Shown here piece after piece: positions 1-10,745 of a stretch of DNA of 64,000 nt. Position 1 is the first letter of the stretch, and each line of letters opens with the position of its first letter. The notes beneath the pieces are model-generated. The model made no database searches and was not told where the DNA came from. It saw only the letters and a program-made list of their open reading frames with translations. A program made the translations under genes and the position numbers. Source of the DNA: Tuctoria greenei (taxonomy: Eukaryota > Streptophyta > Magnoliopsida > Poales > Poaceae); contig JAYESD010000001.1 in the NCBI GenBank assembly GCA_036927565.1, positions 71,629,751 to 71,693,750 of the forward strand. The letters run 5' to 3'.

Positions 1-268
1 GGTTTGCGCTCGCACAGAAAAAAGGATATGGATGCCGGTCGTGGGCAGTGGCATGACCTAGTGATGCAATTGGGCTGCGAAAGAGAAACTTTATTTCGGG
101 TACCTATCTGGTACTCACGGGTAAAAAATTGATATCCGCACCTGTACCTTCAATAAATCGGGTCGAGTACGGGTTGTACCTACAGGTGAAAATTTATACC
201 CGTATCCGTACCTGTCGGGTGCAATACCAAACAGGTATCCGAACCTACGGGAAAAATTGCCGACTCTA
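1..268. mobile_element. hAT-like element, terminal fragment
   Basis: The stretch is filled with short variants of a GGGTACC/ACGGGTA motif on both strands. It ends with an inverted sequence that reads TAGAGTCGGCAATTTTTCCC on the minus strand, resembling the ends of plant hAT elements rich in such motifs. The left end lies outside the window, so no target duplication can be checked. Assignment is by resemblance only. Confidence 0.35.
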
Positions 269-296
269 CTGTGCTTTCATTTACAGGAAGTTTTAA

Positions 297-358
297 GAAT
301 TGAGGTCCTCAGCCGTGGCACCGAGCTGAATTGAGGTCCTCAGCCGTGGCACCGAGCT
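297..358. repeat. Perfect 31-bp tandem duplication
   Basis: A 31-bp unit beginning GAATTGAGGTCCTC occurs twice head to tail with no mismatch. It marks a recent local duplication and has no obvious coding role. Confidence 0.9.
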
Positions 359-1305
359 GTCGAGCTCAGCCCCTGATTTGAAAGGTGTCACCACTGGGAT
401 TTGGCCCCAGTCCCTGCTAATCCCTATGTTTCCAAACAAGGCTTTAGGTGGAGGTGCGTTCCAAGATTCAGCTTATTCGCAGTGACGGGGCTTGGAGGGC
501 ATCGTTGGGATGTCTCATAGGAATTTTACCTTTTTTGTTTGCTCGGTTGGCACAGGTCCAAAACTGCAAAATTCAGCGAAAACTGAACAGGCCACAAACA
601 AAAACCGAAAAGAAAACATAGTTCACTACAAATTGTAGCTATTTCAGTTCGGTCATGGATTTCAGGATTAGGTGCGCCCCAGCACTATTTGTTGCTAGTG
701 CCCCCACGGAGCAGTGAGCATCAATATTCACGCAAGCACTGGAGCCTCTAAGGAAACGACGACTGGCCTCGCTTTCGCGGCGGCAGAATCAGGGATCTTG
801 CAGGAAATGGGGTGAAAGTGATACATGGAACTAACTGTAGTAGCGAATGGAGTGACTTTTGCGATCTGAATCACTCGAAAATCGGAATCAAGCTTTCCGA
901 AATCCATTTCTCTATATACGGAAGACGTGCGGTAAAAGAATCAACAAAATATCCCACGTGTAACTTAATGGATTATCTGAATAACATTACCCGCAACAGC
1001 AAAACAAAATGTCACAATCCATTTTCACGGCATCTATGATTTTCCAGGGAGGTCAGAGGAAAGTCCCCTAAAGCAGCAAGAAGCACGAGGTCATTGTACA
1101 AATCTATGACGGGTGGTTCCAGTTATTTAACGAATTATCAATTCGAGGAAAAATTGAAGTTTTCTAAAAAAAATTCGAGAAAAAAACTGCGACAACGAGA
1201 GGAATGCGAGCACTTGCCCCCATCGGATATCACATAGTAAAATTGGCACGTTTTAAACGGACACTAACCATGTGGTATCATATGAAAAGGAAAATCATAC
1301 ATTTT
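359..1305. other. Intergenic, nothing recognised
   Basis: No reading frame, terminal repeat or known family was recognised here. A 75-codon open frame at 812-1039 has no recognisable motif and is treated as chance. Confidence 0.5.
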
Positions 1306-1319
1306 CCCATGCTCAATCT

Positions 1320-2793
1320 TTTTTTTTTCGAAAGTTCTGGACAGTGTCCAGCTTATATATTATAAGAAGAGAAGCTGTAATAGCAATTACAGTTGGACGG
1401 TTACAATATGGATCAACGTGTGTCTCTTTAAAACACCGAGACAGCTAACAGATAAGAAATACAAAATGATGTTGGCTAATCGTCTGAGGTGAGGCTCGCA
1501 AGGTGGCCTGCGCCCACTAAGGACCACATACAAGCCTGCTCTCCAATTGCACCCATGATTTGGCTACGTCATTGTATTGTGATCGAAGATTCTTCGATTG
1601 CGCTCCCTTCATATTGTGTTGCAACCAAGTAAAGCAAGAGAGGAAGTTGTTTTCGCATTTACTAAAGTAGTAGCTGCGGAAAGACTGAAAAACCAATCTT
1701 GCAAGTCATTCTGAGGATGTTGGGTGCAGCCATGAACAACGTGACCAACCTATAGCTGGCCAAATGGGCCGGGTTATTTGGGCCGACACGATGCCCGCTC
1801 ATTTTGGCATGGCACGAGCACGGCCCGGCACGGAAGAAGATCGGGCCGGGCCGGCCTGAAGCCCGGATCGGGATGTGCTTGGGCTCAACCTTCGGCCCGT
1901 TGGACTAGCCCGGCACGGCCCGATTAACTGTAAGCCCGACAGGCCCGGTACTTGGTTCGACAGGCCCGATGGTAGCCGGCACGGCCCGACCCAGCCCGTT
2001 TTGACTATGTAAAGCTGTCAATTTTGCAATACAGATTCCGCCTTTATTTCACTGGAACTGGAACCAATCCGATTTTCCAATTGACTCAGCATGGGCTTTG
2101 GAGCCGTTGCACTCCACCTGGGCCAAAAAAAGCAAGCGCAACATGTCGCACTTCACCTGGGCCAAAAAAAGGCTCAGAGGTGTAGCCCATCTGGCCATCT
2201 CATCCGGCTTCAGCAAATCAGCTGCCAGGACACAGGAGCGCGGCCAGGAGCCTAGCGTCACAGCATGTTTTAGTACCACATGGCTTAATCTGATGGGAGG
2301 AAGATGGAGGTCAACTACATAAAGCGACCCAGGCAGGGAGATGGGTGTGCCATTGTCCTCGTTCTCGATCACACCGAAGTAAACATTCATTTCATTTCAA
2401 ATTTGAGATGTGAATGTTAAGTCTTTTAAATTCAGTTCAAAAGCTGAATTCAAATTGAAATATTTAATTTCGTATAAAAATAGTTTTTTATGACGGGCTC
2501 GGGTTGGCCTGACACGATTGGCCCGGTTCGGGCTAGGCACGGCCCGTGTAAGAGAGGCTCGTGCTTGGGCTTCACGGGGGCACGGTCCATATTGGACACA
2601 TATAGACCAACCTGCTATGTCTGCCCAAATGTTTCTGGATAAGGGGGGCATTAGAATGGAGTTTCTAGATTGCGTTGACAAAGACCGCAAAATTAGTTGT
2701 TCGGCCATCCTCGATTTTGTAGGCGCACCGAAATGCATAATCAATCCTTCACTAGTAACACATAAAAATCTTGTAGTTGTTGGACGCGCAAAC
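1320..2793 (-). mobile_element. 5'-truncated LINE (L1-type) insertion, interrupted by hAT
   Basis: The segment is bracketed by a perfect 14-bp direct repeat, CCCATGCTCAATCT, at 1306-1319 and 2794-2807, as expected for target-primed reverse transcription. A T-run at 1319-1328 is the poly(A) tail of a minus-strand insertion. Read on the minus strand, the part below 1740 contains a degraded DWFFSLSAA...RERNRRIF stretch. This resembles the region at the C-terminus of plant LINE reverse transcriptases, where an aromatic/tryptophan-rich block is followed by ERNRRIF. Stops interrupt it. After removal of the hAT insertion and its duplicated site, only about 610 bp of LINE remain, so it is 5'-truncated and dead on arrival. 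The boundaries are well supported; the family name rests on short motifs. Confidence 0.75.
1751..2604. mobile_element. Non-autonomous hAT element with 8-bp target duplication
   Basis: The 854-bp element is flanked by identical 8-bp repeats GACCAACC at 1743-1750 and 2605-2612, the duplication length of hAT transposons. Its ends are inverted and imperfect: TATAGCTGGCCAAAT on the left, TATATGTGTCCAATA read inward on the right. Both terminal regions are packed with GGCCCGG/GGCACGGCCC motifs in both orientations, the subterminal repeat style of many plant hAT families. No transposase frame is present, so it needed a source in trans. It sits inside the LINE copy and is therefore the younger of the two. 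Confidence 0.8.
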
Positions 2794-2825
2794 CCCATGC
2801 TCAATCTAAGAGAGATTTCATCAGT

Positions 2826-3147
2826 CCATGTCTATTGCATCACAAATCTGTTTCTTTCTTCTGCATAAGGCTGCAACGGAACGGATGGATAGATGAATGA
2901 AAACAAAAGATCCGTCCAGGGTGACAGCATCACCAGATTCAGAGAAAGAAAGGGACAGCTGTAGGCGCAAAAACGTAAGGTCAAGAACGCGTCGAGCGGC
3001 GAATAAAACAATCCAGAAAGTTATTCGCATTACACGTTGTTGTTGTTGCTGTTACTAGTGGTAATACTAGTGGAGGAAACCTGGAGCTGTTTTTTTAATC
3101 TTCTCTCTCTCTTGTTTGCCGGAAAGGAGTCACTAACCACCGGCGGG
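2826..3147. other. 3' flank of the isomerase pseudogene
   Basis: This stretch lies between the LINE target site and the stop codon of the isomerase copy. It would hold the 3' untranslated region and terminator of that minus-strand gene. A GTT-rich patch lies near 3037-3053. No clear poly(A) signal was chosen. Confidence 0.4.
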
Positions 3148-3910
3148 TTAGTTCTTGTCGATGACGTCGACAGTACCGTCCTTTTTGGCTACGATGACGG
3201 TGGTGGCCATGCCGAGGAACATGCCGTGCTCGACGACGCGGTGATGCGGAGGAGGCGGTCGCTGATGTCACGCAGGTCGCCGCGGATTCCGTCCTCGAAG
3301 AACATCTCGACGATGTAGTTGCCGTTGTCGGTGACGAAGGGCGCCTCCTCCGCGGCGGCGCCGGTGGCGCCCTTGGTCTTGGCAGCCCTGAGCCTGGCGT
3401 CAGAGCCGGGCAATCCGTCGAACACGTTGCGGATGAGTCCCAGCGTGTTCGCAGCGCCGAAGGGGACGACCTCGACGGAGACGGTGCCCGTGCACCCGAA
3501 CCTGGGCACGAGCTTGGACTCGTCGACGATGACGACGAACCTCTCCCCCGAGCCCTCGACCATCTTCTCACGGAGGAGCGAGCCGCCGCGGCCCTTGACG
3601 AGGTTGAGGTCCGGGTCGACCTCGTCGGCGCCGTCGACAGAGAAGTGGATCCTGCCTGCGCCCGCGAGCGGGAGGAGCGGGATCCCGACGCGGGACGCGT
3701 GCGCCTCCGTCTTCAGCAAGGTGGGCACGCCGGCGACCCCCGCTAGCGCGCCGGAGCCGAGCAGCTCCACGAGGCGGTCGAGCGCGTGCGCCGCCGTGGA
3801 CCCGTGCCGAGGGCCAGCGTCATCCCGGTCTCCACCAGATCCACCGCGCGGTGCGCCGCCGCGCGCTTCAAGTCCTCCTGCGGCGGCGGCGAGGTGGCAG
3901 CGCTGCCCAT
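3148..3910 (-). pseudogene. Ribose-5-phosphate isomerase A, two single-base frameshifts
   Basis: The product would interconvert ribose-5-phosphate and ribulose-5-phosphate in the pentose phosphate pathway and Calvin cycle. Read on the minus strand, the first frame from the ATG at 3908-3910 gives MGSAATSPPPQEDLKRAAAH and continues to LALGTG, the sugar-phosphate loop. The second frame carries DGADEVDPDLNLVKGRGG, which contains the two Asp and the Lys that match the RpiA active site, then FVTDNGNYIVE. The third frame gives VVEHGMFLGMATTVIV and ends DVIDKN before the TAA at 3148-3150. Each switch needs one missing base: one in the GG at about 3808, one in the GC at about 3239. The total, about 253 codons, is near the length of plant cytosolic isomerases, and no intron is visible. 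All catalytic residues are present, so this is either a very young pseudogene or a gene with two base-call errors in G runs. No transit peptide is visible. Confidence 0.88.
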
Positions 3911-4076
3911 GGCGTGTGGCTTGAGAGCCAAAGAAGTTATCTTTTCCTCTTCGTGGGGACCGGGGGGTGACTGGTGATACGGGATTGTGTGGATTGGGTG
4001 TTGTTTAGTGGAATCAAATTTGGAGAGGGAACCACTACAATTTTGTGAAAAATCTCTTCTAATCACAAAAATATTT

Positions 4077-4532
4077 TGTTACAAAGTTGACCACGTCACG
4101 GTATGGAGGTGTCCTATACCGAGTCCTCTCTCTATCGGCACTTCAACCGGGGGTGCTAACCGACTCCAAGTCGATATAAGGAGGAATGAGTTAGAACCAA
4201 AAGAACAATTTAACCGATGTTTTTTTCATATTTTCCCTTAAGGCCACCGATTGGCAACTGCAAGAAGTGAGGGGAAAGCACTCGACCTCGTCGTCTGGAT
4301 CTCCAACTTTGTTGCCCAAACCGTTGCCACATCTACACCACCGACAACTCCATGTCCGACTACTCCCCATCCAGTGAAGGTACGCCTAATCCATTCTTGA
4401 TATTTTGTCTACTTCATCATGTGCTAGCATCTAGATGATTATACTCTACCTCAGTTGATTAGATGTTGAGTTAATTAATTTTAAGCACCTGTTTAGATTC
4501 ATTCTTAGTGATTAGATGAACCCTCTATAACA
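4077..4532 (+). mobile_element. 5' LTR of a Copia-type retrotransposon
   Basis: The 456-bp segment starts TGTTACAAAG and ends CTATAACA, giving the short inverted ends TGTTA/TAACA. It is followed one base later by a tRNA-Met primer site. The five bases before it, TATTT, would be the target site. The partner 3' LTR was not found in the window, so the element is either interrupted by the CACTA insertion at 8202 or truncated. The LTR starts 167 bp upstream of the isomerase ATG and runs away from it, so it separates that gene from its original distal promoter. Confidence 0.72.
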
Positions 4533-4533
4533 T

Positions 4534-4546
4534 TGGTATCAGAGCC
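4534..4546 (+). other. Primer binding site, initiator tRNA-Met
   Basis: TGGTATCAGAGCC is the standard complement to the 3' end of the initiator methionine tRNA used by plant Copia elements. Its position one base after the LTR sets the LTR end and shows that the element reads on the plus strand. Confidence 0.9.
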
Positions 4547-5640
4547 AGGCTAGTTAACTTCTAATCGGGTTTATGATTTCGAATTAAGTTTAAACCCTAA
4601 GCAATTAGAAGGAGGGGTGACAAAACTAAGTTTCAGTTTTGGTTTGGATTAAGAACCAAGAACAAAGATGGTCGAAGAACTCAGAGAGAAAGAAATCAAA
4701 TAGAATCGAGAATAAGAAAGAGGATCAGAAAGTGGTGGATCCATTTGCCTTAGACGTTTCACCGACTCCTGTCGCTCGCTGAAGCGTGCGCCTCCAACGA
4801 GGTCGCCCTAAGAGGAAGCCTGCTGCTCGATGGACTCCCAATGAATCGGATAGCGCTTGACGTCATCGTCGACGGCGGCACGCTCACCAGATGGTGTCCG
4901 CGCGCACCGGCGAAGACGACGGCAGCGGCGCCGATGCCTTAGCCACATCCAAACCTAACCCTAAGCAGCGCGGGAGGACAAAGCGCTGGACGAGGCTGCC
5001 AAATGGCAGCGCACACCATCTCGTGCGAGTACCCTCGCCAGGATCTCACGGCGGCGCCAGGTCACAGCGCGCCAGCGGGCCTCGGGCTCGCCGCCTCTCA
5101 ATCGTGAGGCGTTGCGGCTGGAGGAGAGAGAGGGAAAGGGACGAAAATGATTTAGGGTTTCACAGTGAAACCGCGTCAGCCACTTTTTTATACCTCCAAT
5201 TTCCTCGCGTAGCCATCCAATCAGAAATCCACGGCCCATATTAAGTCTGTGGGGCTGACTACGTGCATCACGAGCCGTCAGATGAAGATCTGACGACCAG
5301 CAACGAGCCGACACCTGCCGCATAAGCCGAATGGGCTCGCAGCCCATGCGGGAGCAGCAACGGGCCGTGGTGGGCTGCCCTTTTGATTTTAGGGTTTTTA
5401 GCAATTAAAGAATGGATGTTTTGGCTGATGGGCCGAGAAATTGATGGGCTGTGCGCATAAGTTTCCCAAGCTTTTAGTATTTAGGGCTTTTGGGCCATTT
5501 CAGGCTGAATTGAGTGGCTGGACCACTTTAGAATATTTTACAAAATTCAGTTTTAATAAAGTTATAAGAATTTTATTGTGGGCCATTACTAGTGTTAGGA
5601 CTTTTTGAGTTTTGTCATTTTTCAGAAATTTTGACTTTTG
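4547..5640 (+). mobile_element. Copia leader, GC-rich proximal part
   Basis: This is untranslated leader between the primer site and the hairpin-rich part. Its middle (4750-5340) is GC-rich and unlike the AT-rich flanks. Open frames here on both strands show no retroviral motifs. It could be an acquired fragment or ordinary leader. Confidence 0.45.
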
Positions 5641-5694
5641 AGTATTTTCCATTTTAATGGAAAATTTAAGGCACTTTAGTATGGGATAAAGTGC
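5641..5694 (+). repeat. Two adjacent strong hairpins in the Copia leader
   Basis: Two perfect inverted repeats lie side by side. The first pairs TTTTCCATT (5645-5653) with AATGGAAAA (5656-5664). The second pairs GCACTTTA (5671-5678) with TAAAGTGC (5687-5694) around an 8-base loop. They differ in loop sequence from the eight-copy family downstream. Confidence 0.7.
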
Positions 5695-5825
5695 AATTAA
5701 GTCCCACATAATTAATTAATTTTCTTGGTCCATTTAATTAATTTGTTTAATGTTTCTAAAGAACTATTAGAAGTTCAGTAAGAAAATTTAGTATTAAGCT
5801 TCCGCTGTTAATAAACTTATGCTGC

Positions 5826-6465
5826 TTTCATTTAGTAACCAGCATGAAAAATGAATTTACCATATATATTGAGATTATTGTCATTATTAAGTTATTTTGG
5901 GTTATGATTTAAGTTATCATAATTAAGTTAATTTAAGTGGTTATGCTTTAAGTTGCTCTAAGTTACTATGTCTAAGTTGCATTAAGCATTAAGTTATGAA
6001 GTTTAAGTTATTATAAGTGATAGTAATTTTATTGAGTAACCAACGTGAAATATGAAATTACCACATTTTGAGTTTAAGTCTTCATTCCTCTTAAGTCATA
6101 GAGTTTTGTTGAGTAACTAACGTGAAAGACAAAACACGCTATTAATGATCCATTAAATTTATTACGATTTTTGTTGAGTAACCAACGTGAAAGACAAAAT
6201 TATTATGTCTTTAGTGTAGTGATTTGCTAAGTAACCAAGTGAAAAGCAAAACACGTTATTTAAGATTATTCACAAATTAAGTCCTCATTTTCTTAAGTTA
6301 CTTTATATGTTGTGTTTTCGTTGAGTAACCAACGTGAAAGACGAAATACATAGTTATTAATGATTATTTAAGTTCAGTTAGTTTTCGTTCAGTAACCAAT
6401 ATGAAAGACGGAATCATTAAGTCTTTTATTTTTTTGGGTTGTCAAGTAACCAACATGAGAGACAA
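5826..6465 (+). repeat. Eight-copy hairpin array with constant loop and covarying stems
   Basis: Eight copies of a loop close to GAGTAACCAACGTGAAAG lie 50-200 bases apart. Each is enclosed by short arms that pair but differ in sequence. Arms in order are TTCAT/ATGAA (5827), GTAATTTTAT/ATGAAATTAC (6024), GTTTTGT/ACAAAAC (6103), TTTTGT/ACAAAA (6169), TTTGCT/AGCAAA (6223), TTTCGT/ACGAAA (6316), TTTCGT/ACGGAA with a G-T pair (6383), and TTGTC/GACAA (6439). Changes on one side are matched on the other. The array lies in the leader that the 5' LTR would transcribe. Its function is unknown; packaging, dimerisation or translation control are possibilities only. Confidence 0.8.
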
Positions 6466-6661
6466 GATAAGATGTTTTGTTCATAATTATGTTCATGCAT
6501 TTACTTATATTCTATTATATTTCCATTATGAAGGATCTTCCATTCCAGATTTGATATTAAGATTTATCTGGTCAGAGAACTATCTAAGAACATACAATTA
6601 TAATACTTAGCGATGTAAGTTGGAGACTGGTTTAGCAATCTCCGAAATAGATTTGGCACCG

Positions 6662-7243
6662 ATGAGAGCGTATCCTACTGAGCCTAAGATTCCCGTTATT
6701 CGTGACGGGGAAACTAAGGAGTCTTTCACCGAAAGGATAGTAGCTTAGATCGTGCTAAGTGGTCAATCTCAAATAATAAATGTTTAAAAAGTGATTAAGG
6801 TTTCAATTATTGAGAGTGTTCGAGAAGAAATTCCTGAATGCAACACTGCTTATGAGTATCTCCTTATGATAGAAAAGTATGCAACTGGGTGCAACAAGTC
6901 TACAATGCGTGCTCTTGTTATGAAACTTGTCACTCAGAAGCATAATGGAGGAAGTATGCGTGAGCACATTCTTAGTATATGGGACAGTGCTGCTAAACTT
7001 AAGCTATTAGATTCGAGGTTGAAAGATGGGTTTCTTTTCAATCTCATTATTGCCTTACTTTCAGAAGATTTTGAGCACCTTATTATCAGTTACAACTCTC
7101 AGTCTGAGCAGTGGGATCTTAAATTTTTTATTGATGTATGCATTCAAAATGAAGAGCGCATTAAGTCTCATTGTGCTATTAACACTTTCAACCATGAGAA
7201 TGATAAAGGTAAGTTCTGTTTTAGTTATTCAGTCATTTTTTAA
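6662..7243 (+). pseudogene. Copia gag polyprotein remnant (UBN2-type)
   Basis: From the ATG at 6662 the frame runs MRAYPTEPKIPVIRDG and meets two stops (near 6746 and 6785). It then stays open through about 150 codons that match the gag domain of plant Copia elements: SIIESVREEIPECNTAYEYL, then GGSMREHILSIWDSAAKLK, then SYNSQSEQWDLKFFIDVCIQ and NEERIK. In intact elements this protein forms the particle shell and binds the RNA genome. The zinc knuckle, protease, integrase and reverse transcriptase that should follow were not recognised. The element is dead; the gag block gives the clearest family identification. Confidence 0.72.
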
Positions 7244-8198
7244 GATTTTTTCTCAATCTATTCGATTGATCGTAACAGGGATTAAGTAAGTGGAGAATCA
7301 TAAGAAAAATGTAAATGCTCATTAAAGTCACTATGATTATGAAGCTAAAGTTGAAGTCTTAGATGTGTCTTTCTCCTAAGTTATAGTTTTGTATTTAGCA
7401 TTCATTAAGTACACTCAGTAATAAAATTTGATTTATGTACTCATGTTTGGATATTTTATTATTATTAAGTAGTCAATATTATTATTAAGCATATTCAAAT
7501 ATTACATTTATTGTCTCCAAAAGCACCAAGTTCTTTACTACGCCCTCAGTCAAATGGCTTCGGGCGGCAACTCCATCGACAGTATGTTCTCCGTACTCAC
7601 CACTCTCTCAATTCTAATCTACGGTATTTTTGTTGTATGTGTGACATGAGTGTTTTGATTGTTCGCCTAAGTATTTACATTTGTTCTTCTTATATGATAA
7701 TTTTAAGTTATATTCAAATTTTCACTAAGTATCTTGTGAAGTGCATTAAAATCGATCTTGAAACATTTCCGAAATTATGGCATGGTCATTAAAGACATAT
7801 TTCGAGAGGGAAAATTGAATTTAGTTTTCTCCATCGATTATTTTCTCCCTAATTAGACGTTTCAGATTCAAAATAATGCATTGAACATTTCAGGAATACA
7901 TGCTTATGATCTTTTCATATATTATTAGTATTGACTTTGCTTTTATACAAGTAAGAATTGAATACCCCAAAATTGTCTCAGCGAAATGGTGTATGTTAGT
8001 TAAGTTATTAGATATTATCAATTTAGACATCATTGTTTAATGTGGACAGGACGTAAACATTACTTAAGTGTTTTGTATGAGATAGTCCCTTTAAGGCGAA
8101 ACTAACCCAAACATCATTAAGTTTGATTGTAAGAACAATAAATTATTAGCTTAATGAAATAAGACAATGTCATCATTAGTAGAATGACATGATCAGGG
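7244..8198 (+). mobile_element. Decayed Copia internal sequence, AT-rich
   Basis: AT-rich DNA continues from the gag remnant to the CACTA left end, with many AAGTTA and TTAAGT words like those in the leader. No pol motif could be read. The 3-bp GTA just before 8202 is the possible target site of the outer CACTA element. Confidence 0.4.
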
Positions 8199-8201
8199 GT
8201 A

Positions 8202-9095
8202 CACTGCAAGGATTTCAGTTTATCGCAATAAAAAAATTCGTTGCAATAGGTCGTTTTTCGTTGCAATAGGTCACTGTTGCAACGAAAAAAAGCGTGGCGA
8301 TAGTTTTTAAGTATCGTCGTAATAATTCTCGTGGAGATAGGTTATTGCGACGCCTTGACATTCGTGGCAAATAGTATGGTACTGCAACGACTTCACATTA
8401 GTGGCAAATAGTACGCTATTATAATGATTTAGAGTATTGCGACGATTTAACATATTGCAACGAATATCATGGTATTGCAACGATTTCACATTCATGGTAA
8501 TTGTATGTGATTGCAACGATTTCACAGTCGTGGCAATAGTACGGTATTACAACGATTTCATATTGGTGGCAAATAGTGTGTTACTGCAACGATTTAGCGT
8601 ATTGCGACGATTTAATGTATTGCAACGAATAGCATGATATTGCAACGGTTTCACATTTGTGATAATAGTATGTGATTGCAACGATTTCTCATTCGTGGCA
8701 AATAGTGCAGTATTGCAACGATTTTACCGCCGTGGCAAATAGTACGATATTGCAACGATTTATGGTATTGCGACGATTTATAGTATTGCAACGAATATCA
8801 CGGTATTGCAACGATTTCACATTTGTGGCAAATAGTATGGTATTGCAACGATGTCACAGCCGTGGCAAATAGTGTGGTACTGCGACGGTTTAACGTCCTT
8901 AGCAAATAGTATGTTATTGCGACAGTGCACAAACGTGGCGAATAGTAGTGTATTGCAACGATTTTAGATCCGTGAGAATTAGTATGGTACTGCAACGATT
9001 TAACATCCGTGGTGAATAGTTGGGTATTGCAATGATTTCTAATCTGTGGCAATAGGTTTCTAATGCAACGTTTCCTGACCTGTAGCAATAGGTTT
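8202..9095. repeat. Left subterminal repeats of the outer CACTA
   Basis: About twenty degenerate copies of a roughly 40-bp theme, TGCAACGATTTCACA followed by GTGGCAAATAGT, fill the stretch behind the terminus CACTGCAAGG. Such arrays bind the TNPA protein in En/Spm elements. The array is cut by the inner CACTA at 9095 and resumes at 17661. Confidence 0.7.
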
Positions 9096-9690
9096 CACTA
9101 CAAGAAATGGGCAAAGAGGCGTCGGTACAATTAAAAACGTCGGGGCCGTCGCACTTATTTATCCTAAAGGTGTCGGTGAAGAAAAACCGACCCATATATT
9201 TTATGTGTCGGTTGAACCGACCCACTTAACGTTAAATGGGACGGCCAGGTCAGCTAACCGACGCACATAAAGTCTCGTGGCGCGTGCCCGGCGCGGAAGG
9301 TCATATGACCCATTAAATGGGTCGGCTGTATCTGCTAACCGACCCCCTTAAATTGTGGGTGTCGGTTCCCCCGACCCATATAAAGGCCTCGGACCACGCG
9401 CCGCACGGCAGCCCACGCGGGCGTCTAAAAGGGTCGGCCGGCCGAAAATACCGACCCATTTAATGGCCTCGTGGACCGCGGGCCGCACGGAAGCCCACGC
9501 GGGCAACTAAAAGGGTCGGCTAACCTGCCCTAACCGACACCCATATTAAATGCGTCGGCCTACACCGACCCATTTAATGGCCCCGTGGACCACGGGCCGC
9601 ACGGAAGCCCACGCGCAAATAAATGGGTCGGCTACCCTGCCATAACCGACACCCATAATATCAGGGTCGGCCTAACCGACGCCTTTAATT
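9096..9690. repeat. Left subterminal repeats of the inner CACTA
   Basis: Behind the terminal CACTACAAGAAAT, the words GGGTCGG and CCGACCCA alternate about every 20-50 bases, often as paired inverted copies around TTTAA or ATATA. These are the expected binding sites of the element's own TNPA-like protein. Confidence 0.8.
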
Positions 9691-10060
9691 GGGTCCCGCA
9701 CTACGGACCAAAACTTGCCGCCCAACCCTAGCCGCGTGCGCCGCTAACTTCTATCACGCGCGCCCGCTCTTCGTTCCTCTGCGCCGCGCTCGACTGAGCT
9801 CCTGCTCTACCGCCACCCGCCGCGCCCCCTCTGCCCCAGCCGCGCGCCGCCGCCGCCGCTCACCCCAGCCGCGCGCGCCGCCGCCGCTCACCCCAGCGCG
9901 CCGCGCACCTGCCCCAGCCGCGCGCGCTGCCGCCTCATTCCAGCGCGCCGCCGCCGCTCACCCTAGCGCGCCGCTGCCGGCGAGCTGCGCGCCGCCGCCG
10001 ACCGGAGGAACGCGCCGCCGCCACACTAGCGCCGCTTGTCCCGTGCGCCTCTTTGCCAAG
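9691..10060 (+). promoter_or_regulatory. GC-rich leader exon and promoter region of inner CACTA
   Basis: A strongly GC-rich stretch with repeated CGCCGCCGCC words ends in a good splice donor, CCAAG/GTACGCGG at 10060/10061. The sequence turns AT-rich straight after, typical of an intron. It is best read as a non-coding first exon of the transposase transcript. The open frame across it is proline/arginine-rich low-complexity and is not believed to be a protein. Confidence 0.5.
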
Positions 10061-10745
10061 GTACGCGGTGTCATTTGTAGGCATACATTAAACATTTGCA
10101 ATTTTGTTTGTTAAATGACGTGTATGCGTATACTCAACTATTAATTAAGTGTAGTATTATTTTCGAAATTAGTGTTGTATTTAATAGAAATGCAAATTTC
10201 AAAGTTTAGTTATGTTGTAGTTCACTTCTTAAATATTTTTTGTGTTGCTAAATCATATATATATGTTGCTAATCGTTATAAGAATGTTTAGTTTGAATGT
10301 TGCTAATATAGATTAGTTTTATGTGTTGTTAAATTTTAAATTACATCTATGTGTTGCTAAATTACGACTATTTCGTTCTAAATTTATTTTTACATGGTTA
10401 TTATAAATGTATTAACATACTATATATATATCGGTACCAAACATATTAAATACGTTTGTGCCGTAAAAACTCTAGTCGTAGCATATGTGTCAAGACGAGT
10501 ATGAAGGTGTACGACGACTATTAGTACGATCAATTATCCGCGTGTGGACGGTGAACATGGACTTGAGACTTTCAACTCCGACCAACTTTTCCCCTCTGTC
10601 TCATTCTTTCCTCATTCGTAAATGACTGAAAAATGAAAATCAACAACGTAACCTATAGAATTTCATTACCCGTTTCGAATCGGCACGTTTCACATGTCAT
10701 TGGCATGTGAAACGTGAAGGTTCGGAATTGTCCCTTTTTGGACAG

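Noticed and set aside
5826..6465. CRISPR-like interpretation of the regularly repeated loop
   Set aside because: Plant nuclear context, spacing of 50-200 bases, and repeats whose flanks pair; no cas genes.
9689..10114. Open frame of 141 codons at the left of the inner CACTA
   Set aside because: Proline/alanine/arginine low-complexity translation of a GC-rich leader; it runs through a good splice donor at 10060.
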